Shown: positions 21,101-37,100 of the stretch, piece by piece
Numbering within the stretch: the stretch's first letter is position 1
Layout of the letters: each line of letters starts with the position of its first letter
DNA from: Populus alba
Taxonomy: Eukaryota > Streptophyta > Magnoliopsida > Malpighiales > Salicaceae
DNA: 64,000 bases
Direction of reading: 5' to 3'
NCBI RefSeq assembly: GCF_005239225.2
Contig: NC_133287.1
Span: forward strand, 16,744,519 to 16,808,518
Program-made: the position numbers and the translations under genes
Notes under the pieces: generated by a model
Seen by the model: the letters and a program-made list of their open reading frames with translations, nothing else
The model's database searches: none
Told to the model about the DNA's origin: nothing

Positions 21101-22258
21101 AAAACCAGCAGATCTTTATGCATAATTATCATCTTATGATCCTGTTTGAAGCTTAGCAAGTCACCTGCGTTCACCTGCTTGAGATATGAGGGAGGAATGT
21201 CACACGATGACACCCCCTGGAAAAACCATATAACTCTTCAAAGAGATTAGCTTAAATTAATAGTTTAGTGATTCAACTTTTTAATGTTAAGGTATTCACA
21301 CAATTTTATGTTTACCATGAATAAACACGCTATCAGAAAAGAAAAAAGGATTCTAAAAGAAGACTTTTATGTACTATCCTCTTAACTTAAAAAACACATT
21401 CTAGAGCCTAGAATCATATCCGTTTATGTCAGTAGAGCAACTAGAATAGAGTGAAAAGCGCTAAAGAACTTGCAAAGTCAAAAAAACAAAACAGAAGTAA
21501 ACATTCTGAAAGCAAAGCACATAGTTTTCCTAGAAATCCAAGATGAAATTAAGGTATACCTGTAAAGGAAGCCTGGAAGGGGCATCTTCTTGGCTTTCAG
21601 TTGCCTCGTATTCTGGTAAGGAATCTAGCATCCCCTTTCTCATCTGTTCCTTGTGAAAACCAAGATGCAAAGTCTTGGTTAAGATAATTGGAGTGCCTGG
21701 GAAAGATCCTGCAATGTAGACCTCAATTGTTGGCATCTCTGAATCTGGACCCATAAATTGTTTAGCCTTCAGGAAGCCGGTGCCTATGGTTATGTCTGAT
21801 TCACAATTCATTCTCCACCTCTGGTCATGGTTCCCCGATCCCTCTACAAAACCATTGCTAGAACACAAATCTACAGCACCAGATAGAATGAGGACGTCCT
21901 TGTCAAAAACCTCGAACTTCACACTCCCAGTCATCCTTGTATTATCAGTGCTGACAAATGTGGCTTCTTCAGATTTCTTATCCAATCTATCCCTCCCAAG
22001 AGTGGTCGATGCACCGCTGGAGTTGATAGAAGTTCTAACACCATTTACTTCAAGAAGAGTATCAGGGTATAATGGAATATGGTTCACGGAAAGGCGCTCG
22101 GTAGTTGAGCCATCAATCTCACATTTGCTAACTCGAACATAGAATACTCTTAAATCAAGCCAGGGTAATGATCTGGGTTGACAAGGAGCGTGCCTAACAA
22201 CTGTATGGCCATTTTCTGTAGGCCCATTTCAATTAGATGTTTCATAAGAATTCTCCAT
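21100..22258 (-). pseudogene. At1g01500-like protein ('erythronate-4-phosphate dehydrogenase family'), early stop
   Basis: The ATG at 22258 reads MENSYETSN and then TGA (22231-22229). The same frame continues NGPTENGHTVVRHAPCQPRS, then WLDLRVFYVRVSKCEID and NHIPLYPDTLLEVNGVR, through WRMNCESDITIGTGFLK, to CAG/GTATAC at 21560. This matches the plant family named after erythronate-4-P dehydrogenase, a legacy name without proven enzyme activity. A likely second exon starts at 21216 after TTTTCCAG. It reads to TAG at about 21100 and lacks the C-terminal hydrophobic segment typical of the family. No in-frame ATG follows the TGA until the middle of the protein. GGA to TGA is the simplest cause. If the stop is a sequencing error the gene could be functional, though shortened. 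Confidence 0.75.
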
Positions 22259-24357
22259 GACCATAAGGAAATCAGAGCACCTGAAAAGTAGGTGGAGAGA
22301 AGCTAAACTGAAAAGTAAATGAAACCTTTGGAGACAGAAGACTTTAACGGACCAACCTGAACCATAAAGAATCCTTTCAACTTCCTGTAAGAAATTAAAG
22401 CATTTAAAGAAAAGGTAAAGCCCAAGTGGGGACAACTGAGATAAGTTGCAGAAGCAAAAAGATAAAGAGATGAGAAAATAAACCAAAGAAAAATCCAAAG
22501 GAATGATGATAAAACAATGTTGGATGTTTGTGTAGTTTGTTTTCAATTTTTATAGAGCTCATCCGGGAAAAAAAAAAAAAAGAACAATCCAGGTAATCAA
22601 ATTCAACAACTAGTAAAAATAGGTTGTCCTTTGATTTGATTTATATATTATAAGTTTATAACTACTCAGGTGATCAAATTGAAAAAGCAAAGGGCAGCAA
22701 AGTGGCAAATCAAGGGTGGTTGTAGCTATTCCAAGGCTATGATTATATTGTTGGGGAAGAGTGGGGTTACTCTGTATCTGATATTCTTCTTCTTCAGATC
22801 CTATCCGAGAGAGAGAGAGAGGGCTAGCAGGCTCACAAGGCCGGTGCAATTGCAAGGGATGTGCATGCTCTTTCTTTGTTTTATTTGGCTTCAGATTTAA
22901 GATTTGTGAATCTTCGACTATTAAGAAACTGTGAGACTAGTTCCTTTTATCTCTTGCTTCACTCAAGAATATATCTGCATTCTAAATCGTCGGATCCGCT
23001 GAATCCACTACCTTTTCTTCCCCAACCTTCACTTCAATGTTATTTTGAGGTAATAACAATGTACGACACAAAACCACTACCTCCAAGTTGAGATTTCAAG
23101 GGTTCTCTTCTCTGAGGATCCTCTGTTGCCGCATCGGGTTTTTTTTTTCCTGCTGCGAATCCTTTCCTATATAAAAAAATCTAATTCTTTCTTGATTATA
23201 TATGTTTCTATGATTAAAATTGAGATCTTTAAACCAATCATAGGTGCCATTTTCCTTGTTATGGTTTTTTTAACGAGGATGGGACAATCATATGGCAAAT
23301 ATATAATGGTGATTTTGGTGTTATCTTTTTTCGTGTAACACTATTTCTTATCTTCTGCTTCATATCCGTCTTCAACATGGCTGGACACAACTCCCTTTGC
23401 ATGATAAAGTTGCCAGGAGCTGGGAAAACGTTAGCTGGAATGAATCGTGCCTCATTACCACTGCTCATAATCCTGGTCCTCAAAAAACCTGACAAACTTG
23501 GCATTTAATCCTTTTAAGGGAAACTTCGAATTTCTGGTATTACTTATTCATAACTAGGGGCGCCTTTAACTAATTGGGATCACAAGATTTAGAAATAATT
23601 TCTTATTTAAAAAACTTCGATACTACCCGTGATTGATAGTGGATTGGAAAAGGACTCCGAGTTTACTTAGCGGCCTGGCCTCCTGTTTGAGAAATGCCAT
23701 GCAATCCCTTCATTGGCAGCAAGGTGTAAAACGTAGAAAACAAGTTTTAGGTTCCTAGACTTTCCCTTTCAAAACAGACTTTCCTCCATCTAGTTCTATC
23801 ATCAAGCTATGAATTTGACAAATTAATGCACGCAGACCAAAAGATGTATGAATATGAGGTGCTTATTAAATAAAATAATAATTTGTGATTTGTTTCTGGA
23901 TGAAACCCCATCACGTTTCTCAATCGACATTTGTGATTTGTTTCTGGATGAAAAAAAGTTGATTCAAACTACTGGCCCTGTTTACAGTTGATAGTCAAAT
24001 TTAAGTTCTAACCGCGTTTAGACAAGGGAGGGTTATGTGCCCACTCGAGTGCTAAGAAAACACGGGACGGTGAACCCAATGAAAGAAGTGCTCCAATCAA
24101 GCCAGCTCGAGCACAGAAAGAGGCGAGCAGGTGCTACTTAGAACTAAAAAACTAAACCAAAGTTTTATCGGAGATGATTACATCATCGATATTACATCAA
24201 CCCCACACACAACCAAATGATCCTGGCCAACAATGGAAATGACTTGCATCAAGCAGCAGCAATGAAAGAAATGAGATGCAAAGAGGACCAACCAACATAA
24301 GGGGAAGAAAAAACCGCTCAAATGCAGCCCAATTTGGTTTGAAATGACCCAGCCTTG
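22259..24357. other. Upstream region of the At1g01500-like gene and intergenic sequence
   Basis: Positions 22259-22900 look like the 5' UTR or promoter of the minus-strand gene, with a splice-acceptor-like CTTTTCAG just upstream of the ATG. Positions 22900-24357 contain no recognised gene. The small open frames here (for example 23504-23259, minus) have no family I can name. Confidence 0.5.
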
Positions 24358-26376
24358 TCACCGAGGAACTGCGAAATCTAGGAAATGCCAGTGAAGACAC
24401 GATAGAAGAAACTCGGCAGCTGGAGAAATGTAAAAATCGAAAAGGATTTTGTCCAACATGAAGCTTAAAAAATGTTGAGAAAACATAAGTGTAGAGCAGA
24501 AGAAAAGTTAGCTTGGCACATACAGTGGGGAACATGACAACAAGAATTCAACATAAGCGACTACGAGGATCAACAGATCATCTATGCTGCCCCCAATTTC
24601 AGTCTTTCATCTAATGACTTGAATATTCCATCTTCATCGAATGACTTAATTTATAGTTCTAGGTGAAGAGAAACTTAAGGATGACTAATCCTACAGTCAT
24701 TCCCACATGCAAAGTATACGTTGTAACATAGTATAAGTTATATGAAGCATTTGATATAATTTTTTGCAAGGGCAACCTTATCCAGGGATCTCTACTCCAC
24801 ACACCAGAGCTAAGATGGAAAAACAAACAGCTGAAAAAAAGTTTTAAAGATTGAGTTGATAGATTATGCCGGGGGAATTAACCTTCCCTTCCATATTGAA
24901 AACAAGCAACAACAAAGTTATGTCTCGTTGGCAGAAGCTTGAGTTACATCTCGTGGTTGCTCAATTAAGGGATTCTAATTTCACATACATTTCATCTTCA
25001 CTATAAGAGACAGTTACTCTCTACAAATCCCTCGAATGGTAACTGAAACCAGATAATTTGGTAAAAAGAAGTCCTGTTCAGGACAAGTTAAAATCCCAAT
25101 CAAATCAATGTTTTATGCTGCTTGAAGGACTTCAAACGGTTAAATTAACAAATGGCATTACCAGACCCCTTCTTCATACAACATTAACTGGTACATAACA
25201 TTATAGCTCAATGAATCCATTAAACAAACAAGCAAAAGATGACAAGTCTAAGTCATCCATTCTCTTTGCGATGTGGGAAGGGAAAGGCAACAGCAAAAGG
25301 TGAAAATAACAGCATTTTGCCCAAAACAAGTTTGCATATGCTTTCATATTACAAGGAGAAAGAATTCAAGACTCAAAAATGGATTCAGTTTCCTTTCACA
25401 TTTACCATCCCAGCAGGCTGTGTCACAACGGTGTAGCAAGCCCTATTGCAATGCAGCAGAGGAACCGATTCGAGTCAGAGGTGACCAACAATGCAGAATA
25501 AGAGGTAGAAAAAAAACAGTACTAAAAAACTCAACCAAAGTAAAACCCATAAAAACAATCCTATTTCGATATTAATCAAATGTTGTAACAATTGAACACT
25601 AGCCAAAAACTCATATATGCACAATCTGGTTTTATTAGGAGATATAATAAGAGAAGACCGAAATTCGAATACATGCTTTGCAAGACCAAGTGCTGCACAC
25701 ACGCACGCACACAATTACCCAAATTAGTTTCGAAAAAAATCCATTTCCCACTACACATCAGTAAACAATCACACCAAGTTAGGTCGGTTCAACGCCATCT
25801 CGGTGACTTCTCATTGCCTATGAAGAAGCCACCTGATAACCACTATGCAACCCTCACAGTGCCCAAACATGCAGGGGCCCAACATAAATTTGACATATGA
25901 CATGACTGACTATACATGGTATTTCTCATAATGATAAAAACAATAATAAAAGAAAAAAAAACATGGAAAAAAAAAAAAAAGACACAAACTTCAAGAAATA
26001 AATATAAAAATAACTCACCTTGAGAGAGCCAGCTCCAGCAAGAAGAATCAACAGCGATGCTAGATTTGAGTCTAGCATTTGCAATTGCACTGTGGAGTGG
26101 CATCAACGACTCCACACTCCCTAAAACTGAAACAATCCTACAATTCCAAAGCAAAAACAAAAAAATAAATTAAGAAATTTATAAAAAAAATCCCAATTTG
26201 AATTGAAAAGAAGAATACATTATTCACCTTGAAGTGGCAAGGATAGTTCGTGTTGGTGTTGAAGTGAACGGAGAAGACATGGATTTCGCGTTTAGTGTTT
26301 TCTGACCTGCCGTTTTGGATAGAGATGCCAGGGACCTTGTGGTTGACGTCATTGCCGATCTGCAAAACGACGCCAT
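24358..26376 (-). CDS. NFD6: NUCLEAR FUSION DEFECTIVE 6-like protein, mitochondrial
   Basis: There are three coding exons. Exon 1 (26376-26228) begins MASFCRSAMTSTTRSL and ends CTTCAAG/GTGAAT. Exon 2 (26137-26019) encodes VESLMPLHSAIANARLKSSI and VDSSCWSWLSQ and ends CAAG/GTGAG. A 20-nt exon 3 (24377-24358, after TTTCCTAG) supplies the family's DFAVPR ending and TGA. Together they give 288 nt and 95 aa, the usual size. The Arg/Ser/Thr-rich N terminus is a mitochondrial targeting signal. NFD6 of Arabidopsis is needed for karyogamy in the female gametophyte, but its molecular role is unclear. Intron 2 (1.64 kb) carries blocks shared with the F-box repeat units. The gene is head-to-head with the NDUFS8 pseudogene, about 520 bp apart. 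All splice phases agree, so I consider it intact. Confidence 0.9.
24785..25960. repeat. Blocks in NFD6 intron 2 collinear with the F-box repeat unit
   Basis: Three blocks appear in the same order as in unit copy 3. The first is GCTAAGATGGAAAA-CAAACA (24808 onward against 14517 onward). The second is the promoter-like stretch with AACAGCA, AAAGGTGAAA and TTCAAGACTCAAAAA (25270-25380 against 14695-14800). The third is ACCTGATAACCACTATGCAA... (25833-25955 against 16280-16385 and 3020-3125). The F-box coding sequence between the second and third blocks is missing here. Confidence 0.65.
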
Positions 26377-26589
26377 TTCTGGTTTTTCACGATAGAGAGA
26401 AGCCGAGTGAGTTCAGTAACTGGGTTAAAATCGAGAAGAGGAGTGAGTGATAACTTAAACCCTACCTCGTACATAGCGAGAGTTTAGAGGAGGAGCGTTA
26501 CTTCTGTTGAGGTCAAAACGCAGCGTTTTGACAGTTTAAGAACCGCACCGTTTCAGTGAAAAATGAACCGACGTGTTAACGTGAAATGC

Positions 26590-26755
26590 AGTTGAAACCG
26601 TATTTTTAAAAATTAAAAAATATATATTTAAAATTAATATTTTTATAATTTTAAATTATTTTAATGTGTTAATATAAAAAATAATTTTAAAAATATAAAA
26701 AATATATATTATTTTAATATATTTTTAAAAATTATATATTTTAAATACAACCTTG
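26590..26755. repeat. AT-rich dispersed repeat (family A), copy 1
   Basis: The core has the form AAATTATTTTAATGTGTTAA followed by ATAAAAAATAATTTT and TATTATTTTAATATATTT. It recurs many times in the window (44690-44815, 59280-59400, 59970-60140, 60465-60655, 61090-61300, 61985-62110, 62395-62535). It is a MITE-like family typical of this genome and non-coding. Confidence 0.7.
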
Positions 26756-26900
26756 CTACATTTCCGGACTCCAATGCATGTGAAAAAACTGAGGTGAACG
26801 GAATCCTCGAGATTATCAGGTGGTTTTGGTGGTCTCAGTTTACTTCCTTTGCTAACTCAACAAATCGCACCCGAAGAGGAGGAGGAAGACCTCGGAATCA

Positions 26901-29672
<2,772 letters not shown>

Positions 29673-31042
29673 TACAACACAATACAAGTTTAATACCAGA
29701 ATGCCTAAACTTTTAAGCTCTTCATATTTCCTACATCGAGAAAAAATAAAGATATTAATGAATCATAACAATTGCAAGAATAAACAATAAAGAGTTTCTA
29801 GTAATTGTACATATGCTCAAAAAAAATACAAACCTTATTTTAGATTTCCATCACTCGTCAATGGTTGAAATTATTCCAAGTTTAGGACTCCAACTAACTC
29901 ATGTTTTGAAAATCGACTTCCTCCGTATTCTCCAATCTTTTTTTTTTTGTCATCCCACTTATTCTTCAATTGTGTTTTGTTAATGCATTATTGATCTATT
30001 CTTTAAAGCAATTAATAACATATTTTCATCCAACTTTGTCAAAATGTGTGTTTGGTCGCATTCCTTTCTTAATTGCTTTGATATAAATATCACAAAATAT
30101 GTGTTATATCTCTATAGTTCAATAAGCCTTATCTTGTGATTGGGAATCTTTCATGTTCTTAGTTAAATTTTTTTTTTTTTCTAACATACAATTAATAAGT
30201 TAAATTCCTAGATGCAATATAACAAAAGGTTATGACAACACATTAATTTGTATGAATGCATTAGCAATCTTGGTTTTTGAAAGCAATAATTCCTAATGGC
30301 TACTTGACAATAAAAGGTGTTTGCTGCAGTTAATGCTACGGATTTAATAGTAATACCAAATAAGTTTCTCTTACAATGCAAGTGAAAATTCACATATGGA
30401 TTGATCTAAGTTTTTGAAAACAATAATTAAAAGGAAAAAAAAAATCAAGATCAACTATGTTACAAAAGCACATTATCAATGAATGACCAACCATAATGTA
30501 TTAAGCTTCTACCAGTATATAACCCAAATAATATGGTTGTTGAAGACGAGCTATAATATGATGCTGCTGATATTTGCAAATGACAAGCATAAACATAAAA
30601 CCATTGTGATAAATAAAGTTATTAAAAGAAGATAACAAAATAAAAAAAACATTTGCAAGTTTAGAAATGAGAGTTATAAAAGAAGAAAACCAATTATTAA
30701 AGGAAAAAAATTTAGTCTAATACTTTATTGGGATGTTAAAGTTATCCCACATAAACCAGCACATCCACACATTAACCATAATACTGGAAACAAAAGAACT
30801 CTACAACATTAGTGTCACAAATAAGTTATAAGAAATCCTTTAGGTTCAAAAATAGTTTTTGCAAAGTCTATCTAGATATAGGCCCAGTTTGTTAGTTTCA
30901 ATTTGGAAATTAATTATACATAGTTTCCTTTTGACACGACTAAAAGATTGATGTCTTCTCCCAAGTGCAGGAGTGTCGAAGTAATAAATAACTCAGCAAG
31001 ACCAGGGTCGAACCACATGGAGGTTAAATGTATAAATTATAG

Positions 31043-31145
31043 ACAACAACAATACAACAACAACAACAATAATAATAATAATAGTAAGAGTAGTAGTAGT
31101 GGTGACTAGTAGTGATAGTAGTAGTAGTAGTAGTAGTAGTAATAG
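31043..31145. repeat. Compound trinucleotide microsatellite (ACA/AAT/AGT)
   Basis: ACAACAACA passes into AATAATAAT and then a run of TAGTAGTAG with interruptions. Confidence 0.85.
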
Positions 31146-31745
31146 TAAAGAAGTTGATGAGAACTTTGAGATGAAAGATTAATGTAAGGATTAAACAATA
31201 ATAAAAACAAATGTCAGGGTTAGAGGATTCACTAATAGTATTTCAAACAAGTATAGTATAAACTCTTATTACTTAACTGGAAACCACACACAAAGGAGAT
31301 TTCAATCGGATGATTTGTTACTAATAGCTTATTATAAATTGTTAACATGATCATATTAATTATCTTATTTAAGTAACATCAAACTTTTAAATATTGTTAG
31401 AAATTTATGATGCTAACTTATGTTAACAACAAATCAAGTTCCTTTCATATCATAGGTGTAGGTAATACCATATGGTTGGGCTATGAGAGTGCCAAGCATT
31501 AGTAAGATAAAAAGATAAGACATGTTAATATTAAACATTAAGGTCTATGTTAAATTTACACCATATTTATTCTTACACCATTATGTAACATTTTTACCTT
31601 GACATAATAAACTTAGCTAAACATAATGAATAAGAGAAACATAAATAAACAAAATGAGAACATAAATAAGATACAAATTAACTAAGTAAAGGAAAGGAAA
31701 TAAAAAGCATAAACAAGGTATTAATAAAAACAAAACTTAAGAATT

Positions 31746-31748
<3 letters not shown>

Positions 31749-31793
<45 letters not shown>

Positions 31794-31801
31794 AGAGAGA
31801 G
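31749..31801. repeat. (AT)n(AG)n microsatellite
   Basis: About 21 AT units are followed by short AG units. Confidence 0.9.
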
Positions 31802-32045
31802 CAAGAGCAAGTTCTTGATCTGAACCACCAAGCCCCTCAATGCATGGCAAATACCTCCTTTTATAGGCTAAAATTTAAAACTATTGATTTGATAACTAAT
31901 TGTTGAGTGAGTGATCAACTTTTAAATTGGTGAAAATCCTTATTTTCTTGTCTGAATAAAATATCATTGCTAACATCGGAACTGGAACCACCTATAGTCA
32001 TGAAATTTTTAGAAAATTGTCTTATCTTTCCTGGAAAAAAAATTG

Positions 32046-32275
32046 AGGTCATTTGGACTTCTAGAACTCGAGATGTAGGCTAAACACTGAACAATGTCTG
32101 GGTTACAAGACAGATTCGGACTTCTCCGTTGTTGCTATAATTTGGACTTGAAAACGGCCTTTTAAAATCTTGGACTCCACATGAAAGTTATAGGCCTATG
32201 TTACCGAATCTATCCAAAAACTTAAGGTCATTTGGACATCTAGAACTCGAGATATGATCCAATTACCGAACAGTG
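32046..32275. repeat. Direct repeat pair, 179 bp apart
   Basis: AGGTCATTTGGACTTCTAGA (32046) recurs as AGGTCATTTGGACATCTAGA (32225), and the similarity continues through ACTCGAGAT and ACCGAACA. The surrounding wording (for example CATGAAAGTTATAGGCC) resembles decayed LTR-retrotransposon non-coding sequence. That class assignment is inference. Confidence 0.5.
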
Positions 32276-34173
32276 TTCTATTTTGGATTACTCCAACATC
32301 TCTTTTCTAAGTTTGACCCTCTTTTTGTCCTTTCAATTTCAATATTTAAACTTATCAATAAATCCTTTTATTTATGTGATAGGCCTGCATTTAAGATGAA
32401 CATTTACTATAAATTAAAGGTATCTTATATTATTAGGTATGTTATTATAAAACATGTTTTAGTTAGGGAGTTATTGATACAAATGACAATGCAAAATGAT
32501 GATATAAACCTTGATAAAAATTCACTTTTAAGCACTAATCACCTTCCCACCATAAACAATGGTATGTAATAGTCATGAAAATGGACTTCAACGCCACTAT
32601 AAATGACAATTAATGTGAAACCAAAAGTAATATTTATGATCAATCCATGCATTTAAACTTAAGTAATTTGTACATTTAATAAATCATATGTGAAAGAAAA
32701 AATATCAGAGATTGCAAGATTATCCACATAAACAAAAACAAGCAAGAAAAATAATGTCTCTTAACATGCAAACGAACTCATGGAGTTTTGCAACGCATCT
32801 CGTTTTGACATAAAAGCATAAGATATCAGTAAATTGCATAATCACCAAAAAGAACATGAATAGATAACCTTATTCCGAATGATATCCTAATTTTTTTTCC
32901 ATGAGGAGAAATAAATAATTATGTTATTATTGACATTGAAATGCTTACGTACGCATAATAACCCAAAATGCCAATTTATAACATGAAAAAAATACAAATA
33001 TGTCTATATACAATGACCATGCAGTAAGAACATAAACATGGACATATCTTCAATTTTTTGCCATGTTCAGCTAATCTTTAAACACATATAAACAAAAAAA
33101 GATTTAAAAGATCATCAACCCTGGAGTCTAAGATGTATCGAAACAGTAAGAATTGATATTTTTTTGTGCTTTCCAGGAATAAAAGATGCTAGATCCTAAG
33201 GTTCCTAAAACAAAACAAAACGCATAATTTAAAAAAAAAAAAGAAAAGAAATGAATGATTTTGGATGATATTGAAAATTTTAATTACATGAAGTTTTTGA
33301 AATATCCTCTTGAAAAAAATTACCTCGAAGATTGCATCAATTACAACGTGTTGTCAACAATTTCTAGGTTACAAAGAAGTATGAAAACTCGAGAAGAAAA
33401 AAAAGACGAAGGCAAATCTAAGTATATAGTATTGAGTTTAGGATGAGGATTTGAGTTGGAAATGAATAATCTTTTGAGTGTTTGAATGATTTGTTGACAT
33501 TAAAAAATATGACTACAAGATCTTACAATTGAAAAGAGAATCGGTAAGAAAGTGAAAGTTTGGGAGTGAAGAGGCTGAAAGGCAAGAACAATAGAGAGAA
33601 AGATATGTAGGAAAGAAGGGCAGAAAGATGGATAAGAGAGGAGATACGTGAAGCAATGAAAGGGTTATTTTAGACAATAAAAAATTCAATAGTCTCATAA
33701 TGTTAGTGCATACTGTGCAATTGTGGTTAATATTCAGCATAAGCAAGTCAAACTTGCTTTTGCTAAACTTGTGGTTGGAATATAGAAATTATGGATCTCA
33801 TGAGTTAAAAAGTGTGGTGACATGCTAACCAAACAATATAATTTTATAATTTTAATTGAATATAAAAGTTATTATGAAAACAAATAGGGTCTAAATAAAC
33901 ATTTATTGTAATAAATAAATAAAACAATAGCAAAGGAGGAGAAAACACCGATCAGCGAGCCTCTGGAAAAAAATCCAGCACGAAGGCCCAAAACAAATAT
34001 ACTTACAAAGCCCACTCTCTATACCCTAGCAGCTCTAACCTTTCCTTCCTCCAGCGGAGAAAAATGAAACGGAGTGGTGTCTTGGTGGCTAAGGTTAAAA
34101 CAAAATAAAATAAAATTCCAAGCCCTTTCAAACGCACCACAACACAACGCAAAAATAGAAGGAAATCGCCATT

Positions 34174-37100
34174 ATGGCAGAGGAAGCGATTTTAGGTTAC
34201 TTAGAGAATCACGAAGAAATCCCCGATTCTGGCCAGTTCGCTACTGATAATGGACTCGATCACAACGACGTTATTAATGTCATCAAAAGCCTCCACGGTT
34301 TCCGCTACATTGAGGCCCAGGTTCCAAAATTTAGGGTTTTCTAGGGTTTTGAATTTTAATTTTTTTTTTGAATATTTATGCTGTAATTGTAGACTAGATA
34401 AGGTGAAAATTAGTGTGGTTTTGGATTTGTCAATAATAAAGATGACCAGTGTGGTTATGACTGTTATATTTATTTGATTAATTGGGCGTTTGATGATGTT
34501 TGTAGGATATTAAGAGAGAAACATTGGTGCTCACTGAAGAGGGTAGAAAATATGCTGAAAAAGGATCACCTGAAGTTCAACTCTTCTTGGCTGTACCAGA
34601 GGAGGGTAGCATTTCGAAAGAAGAATTGCAGGTTGTTATAATTGATTGCTCTTAATTTTTCTTTTCAATGTTTCAGTTTTTTATTTGATTTTTGGCTGTT
34701 GGATTTGTTGATGCAGAAACTGCTAGATCCTGCAGTTTTCAAAATAGGGTGTTCTCAGGCTGCAAAGAATAAATGGGTGCAAATGGGAAATCAAATATCT
34801 AGGAAGGTAACAGAATTTTGATTTTCTCTTTTCTGCTGTGTTTGTGTGAAATCAGTCTTAATTGTTAGTCATCTGGTCCTGTGATTAGTCGGTGATGATG
34901 TTTTTTTTGTATAAATAAGTATTCTATTTTTATCTGCTTGATGATTATTAGAGTATGCTTGTATTGGGGAGAACAATTTCCTGGTTTGTTTGAAAGAAGG
35001 AAAAGGAGTATGTTTGCATTGGGGAGAACAATTTCCTGGTTTTGTTGGAAAGAAGGAAAACAAGTAAAGGAAAATATTTTTCTGTTTAAAGTAAAAATTA
35101 AGCTTAGACGTATAAATGCCTAAGAATACTCAAATAGTCCTCTTCATTCTTTTGGAAATCCATGTCTAGTGACTACACACACAATATAAAAAATCTCGTG
35201 AACTGGTTTTTATGGTCTCAAAAGAAGAAACTTGCTTTCCACCTTTTGGCTGTTCTGTCTTGCCAGTTGATAAAATATGCTGCCTTTTGCAAAATTGTGA
35301 GTAACCACTTAAAATCTATGGTGAAGTGGGTCACAGTGCTGGGTTTTGCATTTAATATCTGGGCTGACAGGGGTTTTCATTTTCATGGATGCCTTTTATA
35401 ATTTCCCATCTATCCATGGTGGGAATTGTGTATAGTTGGTGATGTAAGTTTTCAAAAGTTGTAGAGGTGATTATTTGCAATGGAGATGAGCCTTTGAGAT
35501 TCCTTATAACCTGAAAATGGTGGTTTGTTGGTGCTGGAGGTGGGTCTGAGAATGTTAAATGCCTAGAAACTGGTTGTGATAATGGTTTTTTTACAAGGTG
35601 GTTGAGGTGGGTCATAAGGATTAGCTTGATATTGAGGCAAAGGGAAAATTGAATTCTTATTCCCTTTCATAAGTGTCACCAAGCATTAGAAAATGTTTTA
35701 CAGGAACATATTTTCTACAAAACAAACAAACCTAAATATATTAATTCAGGAGATTTTTACTTTATCTTAAGTTGCATATTGTTCTTTAATAATAGTTATT
35801 CCTTTTGTTCTTTGTTATAGGTTCAACATGTTGAAGACAGAGTGAAGGATCTTCTTTTACGGATACAAGATGGCCAGGTGCATTATAGTGTATAATGTAT
35901 TTTATTATTACATATGCTTTTCAAAATACATCTTAGTAACCAGCAGGCAAGATTGACATTGTCTTCATGGGTATGGTCTGTGGCTAAGAAGGGGTACTCT
36001 TTTAAGGGATTTGGGGGAGTGCACTATTTCACCTCTGTATCATACCTATTATTTTCATATTTAATTGCTAAGCTGCTCCTCTGGTTGTTTGCTAAATAGA
36101 AGTAGGACCAAACTGAGAGTTAGCAGCATAAAGAATGGGGCCCATCAGCCCTCATTTATACTTGTTCATACGCGGCAACCATTGCCATCTTGTCTTACCG
36201 AGTAACTGGATACCACATGATAATCCACTGATTGTGAATTCGTTCAGGTACCAATCGTATAGTGTTTAGTATAGGGGAAATGAGCTTAGTAAGGTTCAAT
36301 GGTCACATGCAATTTGTGAATCAACAATCTTGAAGTGAAGTGACCCTGTTAATGAGTTCAAATTCACATAAGCTAGCACTTGAGTCCCAGTTTGGTAAAT
36401 GCCTAGGGGTCGGGCTATAGGACTCGAATATTGGTATTGAGCTTGCTACTGGCTTCAAGGTTTGAGTCGGTAACGAGTAGGGAGCTTCCCCGGAGCAAGT
36501 CTATTAGATGGGAAGACCTGCTCTTTGGCACTTAGCTGCTATCGACTTAATTGGTTGTATTCATTACTGCGATGTAGCTTTCATCCGGAACAGCCGACAT
36601 ACTTGTTGACTGTTTACTTGAAAAGGGCCTTCATGCAGTGGTTACAGCTTAGGGGGCATATCCGAGACTATTGAAGTTGGTATGGGTCCATCTTTGCTAA
36701 CAGTTGGGGGACACAGGCATACCCCGTTCTGTATTCATAAGTTATGTGTGGTTTTATCTTGATTCTGTCCCTTGATTTACTTATTATTATTTGTTTTTGT
36801 TCAGGAACCTGGCAAAGATGATAACAACTCTCTGAAAACAAGAAAGCTTACTGCTCTGCAGTAATGATCTTACCTTTTGCTCGTGTTATTTTTTTTTGGT
36901 TCTCATATTGTCTTTAGTACAAGGTTGAAACTTTTTCATCAGTGGTGTTGGTGTTTTACAACTTATGAATTGTGCTCTAGAACCTGGAAGGGCTACTCAG
37001 TTAAAAGAGGTCCTGATTATGCTCCAACAAGAAGGAGAACTGCAACTGATTTGACTCGAGAACATCTGCTGGGGTATGCTCCTATATTCACATGGGTATG

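Larger units (their letters stand above)
29673..34173. other. Intergenic AT-rich region with repeat debris
   Basis: No gene is recognised over 4.5 kb. It contains microsatellites (31043-31145, 31749-31801), a stretch with GACCAGGGTCGAACCACATG (about 31000), which resembles sequence found in plant LTR elements, and a direct repeat at 32046 and 32225. The last 250 bp (CCCTAGCAGCTCTAACC near 34025) look like the PheRS alpha promoter and 5' UTR. Confidence 0.55.

Noticed and set aside
21780..22142. Plus-strand open frame antisense to the At1g01500-like gene
   Set aside because: It is a shadow of the conserved minus-strand coding frame and matches no family.
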